NCBI GenBank assembly: GCA_012798155.1 | Contig: JAAZNR010000343.1 | Location: 1-17,507 of the forward strand | Direction: 5' to 3' | Length of the DNA stretch: 17,507 bases | Source of the DNA: Thermogutta sp. | GTDB lineage: Bacteria > Planctomycetota > Planctomycetia > Pirellulales > Thermoguttaceae | In this document: positions 14,563-17,507 of the stretch, piece after piece | Numbering within the stretch: the first letter of the stretch is position 1 | How the letters are laid out: each line of letters starts with the position of its first letter | Made by a program: the position numbers and the translations under genes | The notes under the pieces: generated by a model | Seen by the model: the letters and a program-made list of their open reading frames with translations, nothing else | The model's database searches: none | Told to the model about the DNA's origin: nothing

Positions 14563-16317
14563 ATGAACCCGCCCGCCCTTCCATCGCCTTCGCCCGGTGC
14601 CCGGTCCCCGCATCAACGAGTCGGAACGATCCTTGCGGTCCGCCGGTTTTCGGTGGCCCGCCGTTGTTTCCCGCCCCCTCAAGCCCCCCCCGCCGTCCGT
14701 GGTTGGTTCGCCCAGGGTTTGGTGCCGGCCGTCACCATCGTTTTTGGTGTCTTGGGGGTATCGTTTTTTGGTGTCTTGGGGGTATCGCCGAGGACCGTTG
14801 ACGCGGCGACTCCCCAGTCCGGCCCCGAGTCGAAGGTTCAACCCCCGCTCGCGGAAGGCGACGAAGACGCCGGGACCACCGGATCGAACGCCGGGCGAAA
14901 AGGGCCGAACATCGTCTTCATCCTCGCGGACGATCTGGGATACGGCGACTTGGGTTGCTACGGCCAAGAGAAGATTCAGACGCCGAACATCGATCGTCTG
15001 GCGGCCGAGGGGATGCGGTTTACCCAGTTCTATTGCGGGGCACCGGTCTGCGCGCCCTCACGTTGCGTGCTTTTGACCGGCAAGCACCTCGGCCACGCCG
15101 CGATTCGCGACAACTCCGAGGTACAACCCGAGGGCCAGTTGCCCCTCCCCGCGGAAGAGACCACGCTGGGCGAACTACTCCAGAGGGCGGGCTACCGCAC
15201 GGCGGCCGTCGGCAAGTGGGGGCTAGGTCCCCCGGGCAGCAGCGGCGACCCCAATCGCCAAGGTTTCGATCTCTTTTTCGGCTACAATTGCCAGCGCCAC
15301 GCCCATAACTACTACCCCACCTATCTTTACCGTAACGCCGAACGGATCGCCCTCGATAACCCTCCCTTTGCCGCTCACCAAAAGTTTCCCGCCGATGCCG
15401 ATCCGCGGGATCCGCAAGCCTTTGCCCGATACTCGGGGAAGGATTATGCCCCCGACCTCATGCTGGACGAGGCCCTCCGCTTCATCCGCGACAACCGGGA
15501 TCGGCCTTTCTTCCTCTATTTCGCGTCGACTATTCCCCACCTCGCACTCCAGGTGCCGGAAACCTCGTTGGCGGAATACCTCGGCCGTTTCCCCGAAACG
15601 CCGTACCTGGGGGATAAGGGCTATTTGCCGCACCGTGCTCCTCGGGCATGTCTGGCCGCCATGATCAGCCACTTGGACCGCCAGGTCGGCCGAATCATGG
15701 AGACCCTGGAGGAATTGGGGCTGGCGGACGACACGCTCGTCATGTTTTCCTCGGACAACGGCCCGCCGGAGGACGTGGGCGGCGCGGATACGCGGTTTTT
15801 CGCCAGTAACGGCCCATGGCGTGGTTTCAAAGGCAGCGTCTTCGAAGGCGGCGTGCGGGTACCTTTCATCGCACGTTGGCCGGGTCGCGTCCCGGCGGGC
15901 AGCGTCAGCGGCCACATCGGCATCTTTTACGATGTGCTGCCGACTCTGATGGAAGCGGTGCAACGGCCGACGCCTTCGGACTGCGACGGGATCAGCTTTC
16001 TTCCCACCTTGCTCGGCAAAGAGCAGCCGAGACGACACGAGTTCATCTTGTACGAATTCTACGGCTACGGCGGCCAACAAGCCGTGCGGATGGGCCGCTG
16101 GAAGGGAATCCGCCTGAATTGCTACCAAAAGCCCGAGGGACCGCTCATGTTGTTCGATTTAGAGACCGATCCCAAGGAAACCACGGACATTGCCGCCGCT
16201 CATCCCGACGTCGTCGCGCGGTTGGAGGAGATTCTGCGTACGGAGCATCGCGATCATCCATACTGGGACTTCCGGGAGAAGCGGCGTCCGCCGCGCCCCG
16301 CAGCGGCCGCGCGTTAG
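14563..16317 (+). CDS. Secreted type I sulfatase (formylglycine-dependent)
   Basis: This is a 584-residue exported sulfatase that hydrolyses sulfate esters, probably on sulfated polysaccharide or glycan fragments. The catalytic core starts at PNIVFILADDLGYGDLGCYG (metal-binding Asp123, Asp124). CAPSRCVLLTGK carries the CxPSR motif, with Cys163 expected to be oxidised to formylglycine, plus Arg167 and Lys174. GKWGLG (Lys218), IPHLAL (His326), FSSDNGP (Asp398, Asn399) and FKGSVFEGGVRVP (Lys423) complete the active site. The C-terminal part, GRWKGIRLNCY and LFDLETDPKETTD, is typical of the family. The N-terminus is long: about 50 Pro/Arg-rich residues precede the hydrophobic segment (about 51-75), which is encoded by a duplicated DNA sequence. 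GGAG 8 nt before ATG 14563 supports this start, although a shorter start at a GTG/TTG near codon 53 is possible. The substrate cannot be predicted. Confidence 0.94.
   Translation: MNPPALPSPSPGARSPHQRVGTILAVRRFSVARRCFPPPQAPPAVRGWFAQGLVPAVTIVFGVLGVSFFGVLGVSPRTVDAATPQSGPESKVQPPLAEGDEDAGTTGSNAGRKGPNIVFILADDLGYGDLGCYGQEKIQTPNIDRLAAEGMRFTQFYCGAPVCAPSRCVLLTGKHLGHAAIRDNSEVQPEGQLPLPAEETTLGELLQRAGYRTAAVGKWGLGPPGSSGDPNRQGFDLFFGYNCQRHAHNYYPTYLYRNAERIALDNPPFAAHQKFPADADPRDPQAFARYSGKDYAPDLMLDEALRFIRDNRDRPFFLYFASTIPHLALQVPETSLAEYLGRFPETPYLGDKGYLPHRAPRACLAAMISHLDRQVGRIMETLEELGLADDTLVMFSSDNGPPEDVGGADTRFFASNGPWRGFKGSVFEGGVRVPFIARWPGRVPAGSVSGHIGIFYDVLPTLMEAVQRPTPSDCDGISFLPTLLGKEQPRRHEFILYEFYGYGGQQAVRMGRWKGIRLNCYQKPEGPLMLFDLETDPKETTDIAAAHPDVVARLEEILRTEHRDHPYWDFREKRRPPRPAAAAR
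14737..14787 (+). repeat. In-frame tandem duplication inside the sulfatase signal peptide
   Basis: GGTGTCTTGGGGGTATCG occurs at 14746-14763 and 14770-14787, exactly 24 bp apart, each preceded by a T run (ATCGTTTTT and ATCGTTTTTT). The 24-bp period is eight codons, so the protein reads FGVLGVSF-FGVLGVS, which forms most of the hydrophobic core of the export signal. Confidence 0.85.
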
Positions 16318-16332
16318 GGAACCGGGAACCTC

Positions 16333-17507
16333 TTGAACTTGAAATCGCAAGCCTACCGTTCTTGCTGTTTGCCGTCACGGCGGCGCAGCCCTGGTAACAC
16401 GTTCCGTGCCGCGTTCCCGAGCTTTCGCGCCGCGGCTTTCGCGGGCTTGTTCGCCTGCCTGGGGCTGGCGATCGGCTGTCGCCGCGGGAATCCTGCTCCG
16501 GCCGCAGGGGACCGGCCCAACGCCGCCCGCCCCACCTCCGAGGCTCCACCCCGAGCCGAACTGTGGTACAAGCAATCGGTCCTGGACCGGCACGTAGGTT
16601 ACGAGCATCAAATCATTCGGGCGGTTCCCGCCCCTGAGGGAACGCTGTGGGAGATCAACGGCGAGAGTCGAATCACGATCAACCGTTCCGGTACCACGAT
16701 CGAAATCGTCATGAAATATCGCGGTACGGAGACGCCGTCCGGGGACCTGCGAGACTTCGAGTTGGACATGATCCAAGGCCCGCTGCGGACTCGCCAATGG
16801 GGCCGGCGAGAAAACGATCGGTTGCTCGTGGAGATCGAGACGGCAGGCCGTCGGGTGAAGACCTCGGTCGCGATTCCGCCCCATTGCGGCGGTTTTCTAG
16901 GCATTCAGGCCGACCTCTGGCGGCGTCCCATGCGGCCCGGCGAAAGGCGAACGCTGAATCTGTTCTTGCACGGCCTGAACGAAGTCGGCGAAGCCCGGCT
17001 TGAAGCCGACGATTGGGAATCCGCGGCCGCGCCCGACGGTGCGTCCCGCTTGTTGAGAATCCGCGTCGCCACCCGGATCGGCGGCGCCACGCCGCTGAAC
17101 TCCGTGCTTTGGGCGGACGAGACGGGCCTGATTCGCCGGCAGCGGCTCGAGTCTCTCGATCTAGTTTCAGAGTTGACCGACAAGGACAGGGCGACAACCG
17201 CTCCGGCGGCGATGCCGGACCTCGTGGATGACATCCGCATTCCGGTGGAGGCCCCGCCCGAAAACCTCGCCTCCGCCCGAAAAGCGGTCTACCGCGTGCG
17301 TTTCCCTGCGGGCGGAACCGATATTCCGCCCTTCGCCGATTCCCGGCAATCCGCTCGCCTGTTGGACGATCACACCGTGGAGGTCGAAGTCCAGGCTCGA
17401 CGGGTAAGGGACGGCGAAATGAAGACGGGGGGCTGCGGCGAAACGGCGAGCGCCGGGGATCGAAACCCGAATGCCTATATTCAATCCGATGCCCCCGAAA
17501 TCCGCGG
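16333..17507 (+). CDS. Transglutaminase-like lipoprotein, N-terminal part (runs off right edge)
   Basis: The frame opens directly after the sulfatase stop, in the same phase, and stays open to the window end. No in-frame ATG occurs before 16711, well inside the conserved part, so the start must be a TTG. 16333 (15 nt after the sulfatase stop) and 16369 are candidates. The signal sequence ends in LFACLGLAIGC, a good lipobox, with Cys49 counted from 16333. The mature part begins with a disordered Pro/Ala linker. Next comes a beta-rich domain with LWYKQSVLDRHVGYEHQII, LWEINGESRITINRSG, FLGIQADLWRRPMRPGERR and LWADETGLIRRQRLE. It ends at NAYIQSDAPEIR, which resembles the segment just before the transglutaminase core in planctomycete proteins of this type. 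The Cys-His-Asp core itself would lie beyond the window, so function remains inferred. It is probably co-transcribed with the sulfatase. Confidence 0.8.
   Translation, partial: MNLKSQAYRSCCLPSRRRSPGNTFRAAFPSFRAAAFAGLFACLGLAIGCRRGNPAPAAGDRPNAARPTSEAPPRAELWYKQSVLDRHVGYEHQIIRAVPAPEGTLWEINGESRITINRSGTTIEIVMKYRGTETPSGDLRDFELDMIQGPLRTRQWGRRENDRLLVEIETAGRRVKTSVAIPPHCGGFLGIQADLWRRPMRPGERRTLNLFLHGLNEVGEARLEADDWESAAAPDGASRLLRIRVATRIGGATPLNSVLWADETGLIRRQRLESLDLVSELTDKDRATTAPAAMPDLVDDIRIPVEAPPENLASARKAVYRVRFPAGGTDIPPFADSRQSARLLDDHTVEVEVQARRVRDGEMKTGGCGETASAGDRNPNAYIQSDAPEIR

Overview
The window is GC-rich bacterial chromosome that looks like a member of the Planctomycetota, probably from the Pirellulales side. 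Supporting this are a secreted sulfatase of the formylglycine type, a lipoprotein resembling a family I associate with planctomycetes (8431-9081), a VIT/von Willebrand A secreted protein, a transglutaminase-like lipoprotein, generally weak Shine-Dalgarno use and wide intergenic gaps. The assignment is by pattern recognition, not by a search. No rRNA, tRNA, CRISPR array, phage module or transposase gene was seen.

Layout. The left third (1-5257) lies on the minus strand. It holds priA (replication-restart helicase), then a membrane histidine kinase with a periplasmic c-type heme motif, then the 5' part of rnhA (RNase HI, running off the left edge). From 5258 to 5790 is a divergent intergenic region, followed by nadD (NAD biosynthesis, plus strand), which converges on a small cysteine-containing unknown protein (6561-6767, minus). 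Next come a six-copy 20-bp tandem repeat, a possible leader ORF and a soluble orphan histidine kinase (7113-8111, plus). A 166-bp MITE-like element lies between that kinase and a minus-strand lipoprotein. A tandem ACT-domain protein (minus) follows. On the plus strand is a large secreted VIT/vWA protein with a strong ribosome binding site and a clear intrinsic terminator. A 231-residue unknown protein (minus) comes next. The right end is a probable two-gene unit on the plus strand: a secreted sulfatase, then a lipoprotein whose frame resumes 15 nt after the sulfatase stop and runs off the right edge before its expected transglutaminase core.

How the genes fit together. There is no single large operon or defence island. 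Housekeeping genes (rnhA, priA, nadD) are interleaved with regulatory genes (two kinases without response regulators, one ACT protein) and cell-envelope or secreted proteins (lipoprotein, vWA protein, sulfatase, transglutaminase-like lipoprotein).

The most unusual signal is in non-coding DNA. It comprises a well-bounded MITE-like insertion with terminal inverted repeats and a target duplication, plus several unrelated short tandem duplications (18, 19, 20, 21, 24 and 28 bp), most of them in gene-upstream DNA. One of them has become the hydrophobic core of the sulfatase signal peptide.
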